Shown: one piece after another, positions 1 to 5,954 of the stretch
Numbering within the stretch: position 1 is the first letter of the stretch
How the letters are laid out: each line of letters begins with the position of its first letter
Assembly: GCA_964540995.1 (NCBI GenBank)
Contig: CAZIOU010000026.1
Coordinates: 1-7,668 of the forward strand
Reading direction: 5' to 3'
Source of the DNA: JAZDLR01 sp964540995
GTDB taxonomy: Bacteria > Patescibacteriota > Patescibacteriia > UBA1558 > 2-01-FULL-52-15
DNA length: 7,668 nt
Position numbers and translations under genes: made by a program
The notes under the pieces: model-generated
What the model was told of the DNA's origin: nothing
Databases searched by the model: none
Seen by the model: only the letters and a program-made list of their open reading frames with translations

Positions 1-213
1 CACCGGTAAAATAGGTGATATGACCTCTTTTTTGGTTGATTGGTCGTTTACCACAATTGTGGTAGTTTGTTCACCAGATGGCTTGGTTACTGTTACTGTC
101 TTGGTAATTATATTGTTTTTGGTAGTTTCTACCTGAGTAGGGAAAAACCTTTTGGTTAAAAAGGCCCCCAGGGCAATTCCAAGTATTCCACATGCTAAAC
201 TAACCTTCCACAT
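1..213 (-). CDS. Small membrane-anchored phage protein, partial (runs off the window at base 1)
   Basis: An ATG at 213-211 opens a frame with no stop through base 1, giving at least 71 residues. Residues about 4-19 are a short hydrophobic segment rich in Leu, Ile, Ala and Gly. Lys-Arg follows, and then a Thr/Val/Lys-rich tail with alternating beta-type sequence (TKTVTVTKPSGEQTTT). One N-terminal TM helix plus a hydrophilic Thr-rich tail containing a PSG or PDG turn is a layout I recall from many unnamed phage proteins. A spanin or lysis accessory role is possible but unproven. The start overlaps the end of the upstream gene by 14 bases and is preceded only by a weak GGGA, so translation is probably coupled. 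The unbroken frame, membrane segment and operon position support a real gene. The C-terminus is unseen and no function can be assigned. Confidence 0.7.
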   Translation of the reverse strand, partial: MWKVSLACGILGIALGAFLTKRFFPTQVETTKNNIITKTVTVTKPSGEQTTTIVVNDQSTKKEVISPILPV

Positions 214-412
214 AATGTTCCCAAAGTTGGCTTCTTAAGCTTTCCAGAAAAGCAACTTCTGCTTCTGAGACATCTTCGGCATATTTTAACCGACCTCGAA
301 TTGCCTCTAGGACGTCACTTATGGTAATATTCAAGCTTACGGCTTTTTGAATACATGCCAATTCATAGTCATCGTCTGGACCTTGTGCAATGAATGATAT
401 TGTCTTGCGCAT
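200..412 (-). CDS. Small acidic phage protein of unknown function (70 aa)
   Basis: This 70-residue protein starts MRKTISF and ends HYVEG, with a TAG stop. It has a short beta-like start, an acidic turn (GPDDDYE) and two probable helices, including a segment reading RGRLKYAEDVSEAEV then LRSQLWEHY. The pattern 'R-x-x-L-K-Y-x-x-x-x-S-E-x-E ... L-x-x-L-x-E' is one I recall from small proteins in many phage genomes, where it has no established function. I chose the ATG at 412-410 because it sits just behind a strong Shine-Dalgarno sequence at 417-424. A longer reading from 481 would overlap the upstream gene and has no such site. The gene lies 46 bases after the basic 77-aa protein, and its end overlaps the next membrane-protein gene by 14 bases. 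No function is assigned. Confidence 0.78.
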   Translation of the reverse strand: MRKTISFIAQGPDDDYELACIQKAVSLNITISDVLEAIRGRLKYAEDVSEAEVAFLESLRSQLWEHYVEG

Positions 413-416
413 TTGT

Positions 417-424
417 ACCTCCTT
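417..424 (-). promoter_or_regulatory. Ribosome binding site that fixes the start of the 70-aa gene
   Basis: On the minus strand this reads AAGGAGGT, close to the full anti-Shine-Dalgarno complement, and ends four bases before the ATG at 412-410. It decides the start of the 70-aa gene against an in-frame ATG at 481 that lies inside the upstream coding region and lacks a site. Confidence 0.85.
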
Positions 425-458
425 GATGTATTGTAGCACTATGAGCCGATATTGCAAG

Positions 459-692
459 CTATTTTCGTACTCTTTTTGCACGTTCTTTGGGAGTTAGGTT
501 ACTAATGTCGTCCCATCGGCAATCGAATATATAGTCACAAATATCCCAGGACTCAGATACTTTTTTGTAATAAGAGCCCTTGGCTAGTTCTTTTGAATTA
601 CGGACTGTAGCGTTGGCAGCTTGTTTAAGTATTCGCTTACTTGGCTTTTTGTATCCATCTTTTAATATTGGCTTCCGTATGGACCTGGACAT
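459..692 (-). CDS. Small basic 'MSRS' phage protein (77 aa)
   Basis: This 77-residue, strongly basic protein starts MSRSIRKPILKDG and carries many Lys and Arg in its first half. A WDICDYIFDCRWDD segment follows and the tail is KERAKRVRK. The order 'MSRS-basic-KxPxxKD ... ANxxVR ... KGxxYKK ... WDICDY' matches, from memory, a small protein widespread in tailed phages and prophages. That family has no settled function, though its charge suggests nucleic-acid contact. I chose the ATG at 692-690 because of the AAGGAG site at 698-703. The same frame is open further upstream to 851, but that extension overlaps the preceding gene and has no ribosome site. The gene follows the 80-aa protein after two bases, and its Shine-Dalgarno sequence overlaps that gene's TAA stop. 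It ends with TAG. Confidence 0.82.
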   Translation of the reverse strand: MSRSIRKPILKDGYKKPSKRILKQAANATVRNSKELAKGSYYKKVSESWDICDYIFDCRWDDISNLTPKERAKRVRK

Positions 693-694
693 TT

Positions 695-937
695 TTACTC
701 CTTTTCGATGGCCTTGAAGGCTGAGCGCATTAGCTGTAAATCCTTTGAGTCTAGATATCCGGATATACAGGTAAGTCGTTCTTCTATATCTTCTTTGGTT
801 AGCCCGCATCGGTATAGGTCCACACATGCCTTGAATAAGTTTACATCCCAAGAGCCTTGTGGGGCTCCGAAGTGTAGAAAGGCTAAAGTGTCTAATTGCG
901 GTTTTATTCTAGGCTTGAAGGTTATAATATTGTCCAT
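695..937 (-). CDS. Small helical protein resembling a stand-alone primase C-terminal (PriCT-like) domain (80 aa)
   Basis: This 80-residue protein has a short lead (MDNIITFKPRIKPQ) and then a compact all-helical region from about residue 27. Key positions are GSW...NLFKA, a CGLTKEDIEERL turn-helix and a final helix with SKDLQLMRSAFK. The layout 'G-x-x-x-x-x-LFKA ... G-hyd-x-x-E-D/E-I ... L ... hyd-x-S-A' resembles the C-terminal helical domain of phage and plasmid AEP primases (PriCT-type). The C-terminus of the adjacent primase has a comparable pattern. It may therefore act with that primase, for example in template or helicase contact, but this is inference. The start overlaps the primase stop by one base (TAATG) and has a very strong site (AAAGGAGGAGGA, 941-952). 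A DNA-binding adaptor unrelated to primase is the main alternative. Confidence 0.75.
   Translation of the reverse strand: MDNIITFKPRIKPQLDTLAFLHFGAPQGSWDVNLFKACVDLYRCGLTKEDIEERLTCISGYLDSKDLQLMRSAFKAIEKE
698..703 (-). promoter_or_regulatory. Ribosome binding site that fixes the start of the 77-aa basic protein
   Basis: The minus strand reads AAGGAG, five bases before the ATG at 692-690. It lies within the last codons of the upstream 80-aa gene, whose stop TAA (697-695) falls between the site and the start, so the two genes are probably translated together. It argues against the longer in-frame start at 851. Confidence 0.82.
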
Positions 938-1749
938 TATTCCTCCTCCTTTATGTTTCTAGTAGCCCATTTTATGATATCTTTCAGCTCTTTTATGCTT
1001 CGTTCTGCTATTATAGCCTCGAACGGTCCTTGTAGCAAGTCAAAAATTTCTTCATAGTCGTAGCCTGTGTGTACCATTTGAGCGGCTGCTTTTGTAAAAG
1101 AAGCGTGTCTGCTAGCTTCACTGCAAAGGCCATCTTCAATAAGGGACTTGGTGTTTTGGCTGAGTGACTTTGCTTCAACAACCTTTTTTATGCGTGTGGG
1201 CCTTTTTGCTGGCAGTAATAAATTTCTCCATTTGTCCATTCCTAGTCGGCCTATTAACCAAGAGTGTAAAATGTCGTCGGATATTCGTTTGTCTACAAAC
1301 AAACTAGTTTGATAGGCTGCTTTATCCTTTCGATAGCCGCCTGCTAGTCTAGTAAAGCGTGAAGGGTCTTTACAGCTTCCATCTAGTTTTGTTTTATCAT
1401 AGGCAGTATATACCAGTTCCACCAGGCGCCGATACTCCTCTAGGTCCTTGGCCGGACTTTCTAGGCTGATAACACAATGAATACTTTTGCCCCCAGAAAA
1501 AGTTAACGTTGAATGCGGTAGTCCAATTTTGGCAATGTAGGCCAACTGAGAGTCAACAGACCCTTTGTCCAGCTCTATTAGAATATTTCTGAATATAGCT
1601 ACGTTAGCGGTTCTTCGGGTACCCTTCAAAGGATTTAGGCTTACAAACTCCGTTGATGGTTTCGGAGCACCTGAAAGTCTAATGTCCCATATGTTGTCTC
1701 CGAAGCACTTTTCGTCTGATTTGTCGAATAGAACATCTAGGTATTTCAT
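937..1749 (-). CDS. Archaeo-eukaryotic-type (AEP) phage primase, 270 aa
   Basis: This probably makes primers for phage DNA replication and works with the helicase encoded just upstream. The catalytic core spans roughly residues 35-160. Motif I is ILIELD (acidic E59 and D61). Motif II is SGGKSIH (85-91, with the nucleotide-binding Ser and His). Motif III is around D128-P-S-R131-F-T-R134, followed by LAGGYR. These match the 'E/DxD ... SGGKSxH ... PxRxxRxPG' signature known for phage and plasmid AEP primases. A linker (about 180-200) leads to a helical C-terminal part (about 205-265: SRHASFTKAAAQM, then GYDYEEIFDLL) like a PriCT domain. At 270 aa it is a bare primase, not fused to a helicase. 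Its ATG overlaps the helicase TAA by one base and has no good Shine-Dalgarno sequence, so expression likely depends on coupling. Polymerase activity (prim-pol) is possible but cannot be judged here. Confidence 0.88.
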   Translation of the reverse strand: MKYLDVLFDKSDEKCFGDNIWDIRLSGAPKPSTEFVSLNPLKGTRRTANVAIFRNILIELDKGSVDSQLAYIAKIGLPHSTLTFSGGKSIHCVISLESPAKDLEEYRRLVELVYTAYDKTKLDGSCKDPSRFTRLAGGYRKDKAAYQTSLFVDKRISDDILHSWLIGRLGMDKWRNLLLPAKRPTRIKKVVEAKSLSQNTKSLIEDGLCSEASRHASFTKAAAQMVHTGYDYEEIFDLLQGPFEAIIAERSIKELKDIIKWATRNIKEEE

Positions 1750-3092
1750 TAGAAAGACCCCGGTTGGGCTATATATCTGCCTGATTCAGCGTCTACTTGA
1801 GGAGCATAAGGAGCTTTAACTTCGAAAAAGTATTTACGGATTGATTTGTCCCATTTCATTTTCACAAGTTGAGGAAACTTTTTGGCAAGTCTGTCCATAA
1901 TTTTACGGCCTGGTACAACTCTCGAATTTTGGTCTTTTAGGTTGACTTGGACATGCTCCATAGATACATAAGCTGGGTCTTGTGTATCTTTGGGGTTTAC
2001 TGCATAAAATCTGTCGGTCAAAAATTGCAAAGTTTGTAATTCCCATTCGGCTAAGGAAGCCTCTTTAATTTCCGTTGCTTTTTTGTCGGATGTAAAAGCA
2101 TAGTTCATATTTCTAGCTGGTTGGTGCCCAATTAACCATAGGTATAAACGCTCTATGTTCTTTATGTCAATTATTTCTGACAACAGTGCATTTACGGTTT
2201 TGTAGTTGGAATCTTCGCACATTTTGTCCAATCTGGTATCTGAAGTATGAATTATGGAATATCTTCGATTACCTGCTGTTACATTTATAGCATCTAGGTC
2301 ATTAGACGCCAAAATAGTATTGGCCCAGTTTTTTGCCTCAAAGGGGTCCATGCCTTTTTGTTCAATTTCCAGCTTTGGGTTTGCTAATACTTTGAACCTG
2401 TTTATGGCAGCAGTTGTCTTCACTTCTACTTCGTCAAAGAATATAATTTGTTTATGCAGGAATTGAGAGTTAAACCTAGACTCTAAGGCGTCTTTGCCTT
2501 TTACTTGGACCACATTTCGCTGACCAAACAACGGAGTCAGTAAGTAATCGTAGAAAACTCCTTTGCCAATACCTTCTGGAGATATTAATACCAAGGAGGT
2601 TATATTTCGGTTGGTGGGGTCTACTGCTATTGATAACCAGTCTAGCAAATACTGTAAAGACTCGTTGTCTGCATTGCACAAATGGGAAAAATAGTCTACG
2701 TAGCATTTGGGCATATCTGCCAGGTCATTTAGTGTTTTGTTTGTCTTGTCATATTTAACTTCTGTAATTTCAAGTTCTGGGTTCCAAAAGTCTCTTTCCA
2801 TGTAGCTAGGTGGGACATATTTATTTAATACAGGCATTCCGTTTTCGTGGTCAAAAAAGCGAATTTTAAACACATCCGGCCTATAGTCCATACGGGCTGG
2901 TAGAATTTCCCAGTTTTGGCGTTTGCCTCCTGGATGACCAAGTACGTTAATCAATACCTTTTGTGAGACTTGCTCACAATTTTTAGTATTTAGATGTACT
3001 CGGTATAACCTACCGTCTTTTTCATTCACTATGGCGTAATATTCAGACTCGCTTAAAATCTCCATTGTCTTTTTAATATGTGCTCTATCCAT
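1749..3092 (-). CDS. Phage SF3-type (D5/DUF5906-like) replicative helicase, 447 aa
   Basis: This is likely the hexameric ATPase that unwinds phage DNA at the fork or origin and pairs with the separate primase next door. An N-terminal region (1-160) ends in a conserved-looking block, YLLDWLSIAVDPTNRN. Walker A is SPEGIGKGVF (171-180, K177) and Walker B is IIFFDEVE (216-223). A motif-C-like stretch is TILASND (259-265, sensor N264). An arginine pair in GNRRYSI (274-280) fits the arginine finger of this class. The C-terminus (about 350-425) looks like a winged-helix-type tail. The last P-loop residue is Gly (GKG) instead of Ser or Thr, which I recall as common in phage primase-helicases of this group. 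The start has a clear AGGAGGT (3098-3104), and a promoter lies directly upstream. It is the first gene of the replication operon. Assignment to DUF5906 specifically is from memory of the motif style. Confidence 0.9.
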   Translation of the reverse strand: MDRAHIKKTMEILSESEYYAIVNEKDGRLYRVHLNTKNCEQVSQKVLINVLGHPGGKRQNWEILPARMDYRPDVFKIRFFDHENGMPVLNKYVPPSYMERDFWNPELEITEVKYDKTNKTLNDLADMPKCYVDYFSHLCNADNESLQYLLDWLSIAVDPTNRNITSLVLISPEGIGKGVFYDYLLTPLFGQRNVVQVKGKDALESRFNSQFLHKQIIFFDEVEVKTTAAINRFKVLANPKLEIEQKGMDPFEAKNWANTILASNDLDAINVTAGNRRYSIIHTSDTRLDKMCEDSNYKTVNALLSEIIDIKNIERLYLWLIGHQPARNMNYAFTSDKKATEIKEASLAEWELQTLQFLTDRFYAVNPKDTQDPAYVSMEHVQVNLKDQNSRVVPGRKIMDRLAKKFPQLVKMKWDKSIRKYFFEVKAPYAPQVDAESGRYIAQPGSF

Positions 3093-3121
3093 TTTTGACC
3101 TCCTGCTGTTGATTTCTATAG

Positions 3122-3150
3122 AGAATAAGCGAGTATACAGCTTTTGTCAA
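3122..3150 (-). promoter_or_regulatory. Sigma70-type promoter for the replication operon
   Basis: On the minus strand there is a perfect TTGACA -35 box (3150-3145), a 17-bp spacer and a TATTCT -10 box (3127-3122, four of six matches to TATAAT). Transcription would begin near 3115, leaving a leader of about 20 bases that carries the AGGAGGT of the helicase gene. The ideal spacing and position make it a convincing early promoter read by host RNA polymerase. The spacer contains AGTATACA (3132-3139), one base off the palindrome found elsewhere in the gap, so the promoter may be blocked by a regulator. Confidence 0.78.
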
Positions 3151-3227
3151 TAGGCTAAAAATAAAAGCTATGGAATTAGGGAGGCTAAGTAGTTGTTCTG
3201 AATAGTGTATACAAATAAGCTGTATCC
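3132..3227. repeat. Inverted pair of GTATACAGCTT-like elements flanking the promoter
   Basis: GTATACAGCTT at 3133-3143 recurs inverted at 3217-3227 as AAGCTGTATCC, matching at ten of eleven positions. A full TGTATACA palindrome lies beside the second copy (3206-3213). One element sits inside the promoter spacer and the other about 80 bases upstream. This could allow a regulator to bridge the two, although AT-rich sequence gives some such matches by chance. Confidence 0.4.
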
Positions 3228-3290
3228 TTATTATATTAACAATTGAAATATATATATAGGAGAAGGGGTCAATATACGCTTTTTGAATAC

Positions 3291-3310
3291 ACCAGTAGCC
3301 ACCAGTAGCT
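3291..3310. repeat. Tandem 10-bp repeat (ACCAGTAGCC / ACCAGTAGCT)
   Basis: Two adjacent copies differ only at the last base. A related inverted half (ACTGG) occurs at 3341-3345, on the far side of the neighbouring inverted repeat. Short tandem units next to a helicase gene recall iterons, the initiator-binding repeats of replication origins, but two copies are few. Confidence 0.45.
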
Positions 3311-3314
3311 GTTT

Positions 3315-3342
3315 GTCACAAATAGTAGGTAGTTTTTGTGAC
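3315..3342. repeat. 8-bp perfect inverted repeat (possible hairpin or operator)
   Basis: GTCACAAA (3315-3322) and TTTGTGAC (3335-3342) are exact reverse complements separated by 12 bases. The stem is only three-eighths G+C and no T-run follows on the minus strand, so a protein-binding site or origin hairpin fits better than an intrinsic terminator. Confidence 0.5.
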
Positions 3343-3405
3343 TGGCGTTTACTAGATTTTAGTGTTTGATGCTTTATAAGTGCTCAAAAAGACTTTTTAT
3401 GATGC

Positions 3406-3433
3406 ATTATATGTATATACAATGTATACACAA
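3406..3433 (-). promoter_or_regulatory. Possible second promoter with overlapping palindromes
   Basis: The minus strand has a perfect TATAAT (3411-3406), 16 bases after a poor -35 candidate TTGTGT (3433-3428). The spacer is filled by two palindromes, TGTATATACA (3412-3421) and TGTATACA (3423-3430). A transcript from here would carry a leader of about 300 bases before the helicase. The AT-rich context makes a chance match fairly likely. Confidence 0.3.
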
Positions 3434-3457
3434 CAAGCGATGCTGTTTAAACGAGCG

Positions 3458-3473
3458 TAAAAGCCCTAAGGCT
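3458..3473 (-). terminator. Weak terminator-like hairpin at the end of the late block
   Basis: On the minus strand AGCC-TTAG-GGCT (3473-3462) is followed by TTTTA. The stem is only four base pairs and overlaps the TAG stop of the 77-aa membrane-protein gene. It is correctly placed between operons but too short to be convincing as an efficient intrinsic terminator, and read-through into the replication genes is likely. Confidence 0.25.
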
Positions 3474-3699
3474 GCCAGAGTTTATAAAGGGTTACTATGA
3501 TGCCAACAACGGCTCCAATGGCACCAAAGACCTTGAAGCTTGCGTTTATCAGGCTCACGTGGGCCTCAACTGGCTCCAGCTTCTTTTCTAGCAGGTCTGT
3601 TCGTTTCATGTGAAGTTCAAGACTAGCTGTGTTCCGGGCTAGAGTAATGTCAATAGAATGTATTTTTTCGAGTATTTTGTCTATTTTCGCTTCGCTCAT
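3466..3699 (-). CDS. Small coiled-coil/one-TM membrane protein, XhlA/holin-like (77 aa)
   Basis: Residues 1-45 are amphipathic and heptad-like (KIDKILEKIHSIDITL, then LLEKKLEPVEAHV). Residues about 54-73 are a hydrophobic membrane helix (VFGAIGAVVGIIVTLYKLW), followed at once by the C-terminus. A cytoplasmic coiled coil plus C-terminal TM helix is the layout of XhlA-type and related small phage membrane proteins, some of which assist holin-mediated lysis. The 'KxxxILExxxxIDxTLA' start is one I recall from that group. Its ATG overlaps the TAA of the 751-aa gene (TAATG), with a strong GAGGAGGG site at 3706-3713. As the last gene of the structural block it fits either a lysis helper or a membrane partner for the ejection proteins. 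No endolysin is visible in the window, so the lysis role is unconfirmed. Confidence 0.75.
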   Translation of the reverse strand: MSEAKIDKILEKIHSIDITLARNTASLELHMKRTDLLEKKLEPVEAHVSLINASFKVFGAIGAVVGIIVTLYKLWQP

Positions 3700-5954
3700 T
3701 ATTGACCCTCCTCGCCCATTTTACGAATCATTTCCCGATATTCAGGATTGCTTTGTTGCAATAAAAAATGTGTAGCTGAAACTGCGGCGCTTCCGCGACT
3801 TGCTGCGTCCATAATCGGTTTTGCAAATTTCCCAAGATATGGAGCCAAGCTTTCCATGCCCTGACCGGCGGCAATTTGTCCATTTAGTAACTGCTTGAAC
3901 ATTTTCCCCGCGTATTTGTCCAAGATAAAACCAGATGCCGCTCCAAGAGCTGTTCCTGCCGGGCCTCCAAACAATGCTCCTACAGCCCCCCCTGCTAATG
4001 TCTTCCTCGCTCCACTTGTGTCTGTCTTTTCAAATGAATTCAATATGGCACGATTTTTAATTTCTTGTGAAAAAGGAACCCCAGTAGCTGCGTCTATTTT
4101 GGATAGGTTTAAACTTGGTGCAAAATCTCTAGCTCCTGAAGCCGAAGACATAGTGCTTTGAACCCTGCCTGGACTGACAGGTCTAAATACATCAAGATTT
4201 GCCTGAGCTGCGGAAAAACCCTGCTCTGCTTCGGATAAAGCCGTTTGAGCTGCTGTGACATTGTCATTCGCTAAGTATTGATGAGTATAAGCGGGGTCAC
4301 TTAATTGGCTTACTTTAGATTTAAAATCTTGAACACGTTGAAACTCTGGTTGATTTTCAACCAACTGTTGAAATCTGCTAGGGGTTTTCAAAGTCTCTTG
4401 TGCGCTGAGATAGTTTTTAACAGGGGCCTCAAAATCTTGACCAGCCTTTTTTCCTAATTGATTTAACAAATCAGCATTTATGTTTTGGCCTTTTAGGCCT
4501 CCGATGCTGTTCAACGTGCTAATTATTTGTTCGTCGGTGCCAAACTTATTCAACAAATCATCGTATAATTGAACATTGCCGGATATTTCTTGCATTTTTT
4601 CGGCATAACCAGCATTGTTTGATTTAATAACATCATCAATGGTTCTTCGGGCCATTTTGTAGACCTTACTGACTCTGTTGTCAAAGCCAGGACCGTAGTT
4701 AGCTTGTCCGCTTTCGTCTAACTGCTGCATGATTTTTTTTAATTCTCTGGCTGGGATAGCCTCGGGAGTATTTTCAAAGGCATCGGCAAGCTGTAGAATT
4801 TTATTTTGTATTGCAGCAGTTTCAGGCGTTAAAACCGACCCTGGTGTAATTCCTTGACCAATCCCAGGCATAGCCTGAATATTCATGTCTGCGGCCATGC
4901 TACGCATAATTTTTCCAGCGCTACGAACTGAGTAGGCACCTGTATCAGCATCTAAAATCTTATAACTATCAGAACTGCCTTGTGAGATTTGATTTTTTAG
5001 ATTTGCCATGGCAGATTGAACATTCTCTTTTAAGCCTAGCAGATTTTGAGATTTTAAATTCTCGCGTATACCTTGAATTTTTTCCGCTAATTCTTGTTTA
5101 GCATCGAGGAGCGAATTTCGACTTGCAAAACGCTCTTCTTGTAGTTGCTGCCCCAGGGCCTGTTTTGTTGTATTGAGTGCGCTTTTCTGACCTTCTAGTT
5201 TTAGTTTTGCGGCATCATAGGCAGAACTGCTTGTGTCATATCTAGAAGCCAGGTCATCCATTATTTCAATGTCAGGCCGGGCCGAGATTTTTCCTTTTTG
5301 CGCTAAATATTCCGCTGTGTGTTCCTCTGGAACGCCTGCAAATATTTTCCCGACTTTTTGTGAAATTTTGGCATTGTTTGCCATGCTTCCTAGTTTTTTT
5401 AAAGCCGGGGCCAGAACTTTTTCACCACCATATTGTAGTGCGCCGCCCAAGACAGCGCCTTGCAGTGCATCTGATGCCTGTCCTGTTAAGCTTTCGTCTT
5501 CTGACATGCCATATCCTGTCAAGGCTCCTAGACCGGCGGACGTTCCTACTCTACCTGCTAAAGTGGCCGCTCCACCCACAGGAATTGCCATGCCGCCCGC
5601 GAACTCAGAAATCCCAGACAACCACGGGTGTGCTTCCTTCATTTCAGACTGTGATTTTCTTTCAGTGTTACGACCTGTTTGATATGCTTTTGATAAGGTA
5701 TCATAGTCCAGAGTAGGGCCTTCTTCTGTCAGTCCCATGTCTTTAAACTTTCCGCCAAGTCCTTTTACTCCAATAGCCTGCCCCCCCGCCTCCAGGCCAC
5801 CGGACAGTTCATCTATTAGTCCGTAAGAACCTCCAGATGCTAGTTTGCCGACTGCGGTCGCAAGAACACCAGGCTCTTGCGCGGAGTTGCCATATTTTTC
5901 CCAAGGTTTGCCAGAAGTTGATGAAGCTTTATATTTTTCCCAAGGTCCGCTCAT
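3699..5954 (-). CDS. Large internal virion/DNA-ejection-type protein (751 aa)
   Basis: This is probably carried inside the virion and released with the DNA to help cross the host envelope. The N-terminus has two PWEKY motifs (residues 4-8 and 17-21). Gly/Ala-rich hydrophobic stretches lie at about 117-148 and 159-177. A long charged coiled-coil region (about 246-325) rich in Gln, Lys and Leu follows, then mixed helical sequence. A final Gly/Ala-rich segment at 653-678 (GGAVGALFGGPAGTALG...) resembles membrane-inserting segments of ejection proteins. N-terminal PWxxY-type motifs with amphipathic Gly/Ala segments recur in podophage internal proteins. I see no transglycosylase or peptidase catalytic motif. 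Its start overlaps the previous stop (TAATG) with a modest GGGAG at 5963-5967. A tape-measure role is less likely given its size and the lack of tail genes nearby. The exact family is not recognised. Confidence 0.72.
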   Translation of the reverse strand: MSGPWEKYKASSTSGKPWEKYGNSAQEPGVLATAVGKLASGGSYGLIDELSGGLEAGGQAIGVKGLGGKFKDMGLTEEGPTLDYDTLSKAYQTGRNTERKSQSEMKEAHPWLSGISEFAGGMAIPVGGAATLAGRVGTSAGLGALTGYGMSEDESLTGQASDALQGAVLGGALQYGGEKVLAPALKKLGSMANNAKISQKVGKIFAGVPEEHTAEYLAQKGKISARPDIEIMDDLASRYDTSSSAYDAAKLKLEGQKSALNTTKQALGQQLQEERFASRNSLLDAKQELAEKIQGIRENLKSQNLLGLKENVQSAMANLKNQISQGSSDSYKILDADTGAYSVRSAGKIMRSMAADMNIQAMPGIGQGITPGSVLTPETAAIQNKILQLADAFENTPEAIPARELKKIMQQLDESGQANYGPGFDNRVSKVYKMARRTIDDVIKSNNAGYAEKMQEISGNVQLYDDLLNKFGTDEQIISTLNSIGGLKGQNINADLLNQLGKKAGQDFEAPVKNYLSAQETLKTPSRFQQLVENQPEFQRVQDFKSKVSQLSDPAYTHQYLANDNVTAAQTALSEAEQGFSAAQANLDVFRPVSPGRVQSTMSSASGARDFAPSLNLSKIDAATGVPFSQEIKNRAILNSFEKTDTSGARKTLAGGAVGALFGGPAGTALGAASGFILDKYAGKMFKQLLNGQIAAGQGMESLAPYLGKFAKPIMDAASRGSAAVSATHFLLQQSNPEYREMIRKMGEEGQ
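5892..5946. repeat. Exact 16-bp direct repeat encoding the doubled PWEKY motif
   Basis: The 16 bases at 5892-5907 recur exactly at 5931-5946, 39 bases (13 codons) apart and in the same frame. They encode the two PWEKY units at residues 17-21 and 4-8 of the 751-aa protein. Identity at the DNA level suggests a recent duplication or selection to keep the motif. Confidence 0.8.

Larger units (their letters stand above)
3093..3465. other. AT-rich intergenic control region between the structural and replication blocks (candidate origin)
   Basis: This is the only gap over 300 bases, and no convincing gene lies in it on either strand. It separates the end of the ejection/membrane-protein genes from the start of the helicase gene. 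It contains a promoter facing the helicase, TGTATACA-like palindromes, a tandem 10-bp repeat, an 8-bp inverted repeat and a run of alternating A/T (about 3246-3258). Repeats plus an easily melted tract beside replication genes are what a phage origin often looks like. That role is inference, since no known initiator site was recognised. Confidence 0.5.

Noticed and set aside
1..213. Lipoprotein (o-spanin-like) signal around Ser-Leu-Ala-Cys at residues 5-8 of the edge protein
   Set aside because: The cysteine comes too early, with no hydrophobic signal before it, and the -3 residue is Ser, so the lipobox rule is not met.
693..851. Longer N-terminus for the 77-aa basic protein, starting at 851
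   Set aside because: The extension overlaps the 80-aa gene in another frame, and a strong ribosome site marks the start at 692.
2476..2706. A 76-codon minus-strand frame inside the helicase gene
   Set aside because: It overlaps the helicase Walker A/B region in another frame and has no independent start signal.
3384..3399. AAAAAG-A-CTTTTT near-palindrome as an intrinsic terminator
   Set aside because: The stem is almost entirely A-T with a minimal loop and no G-C core, so it would be unstable as a terminator.
3093..3465. A CRISPR-like array, tRNA or retron-type RNA in the gap
   Set aside because: The repeats are too few and short for CRISPR, no tRNA cloverleaf could be traced, and no reverse transcriptase gene is nearby.
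5233..5716. Two long overlapping plus-strand open frames (149 and 118 codons)
   Set aside because: They lie wholly antisense to the 751-aa gene, have no ribosome sites, and show low-complexity Ser/Pro/Leu-type sequence expected from the reverse of a Gly/Ala/Lys-rich gene.
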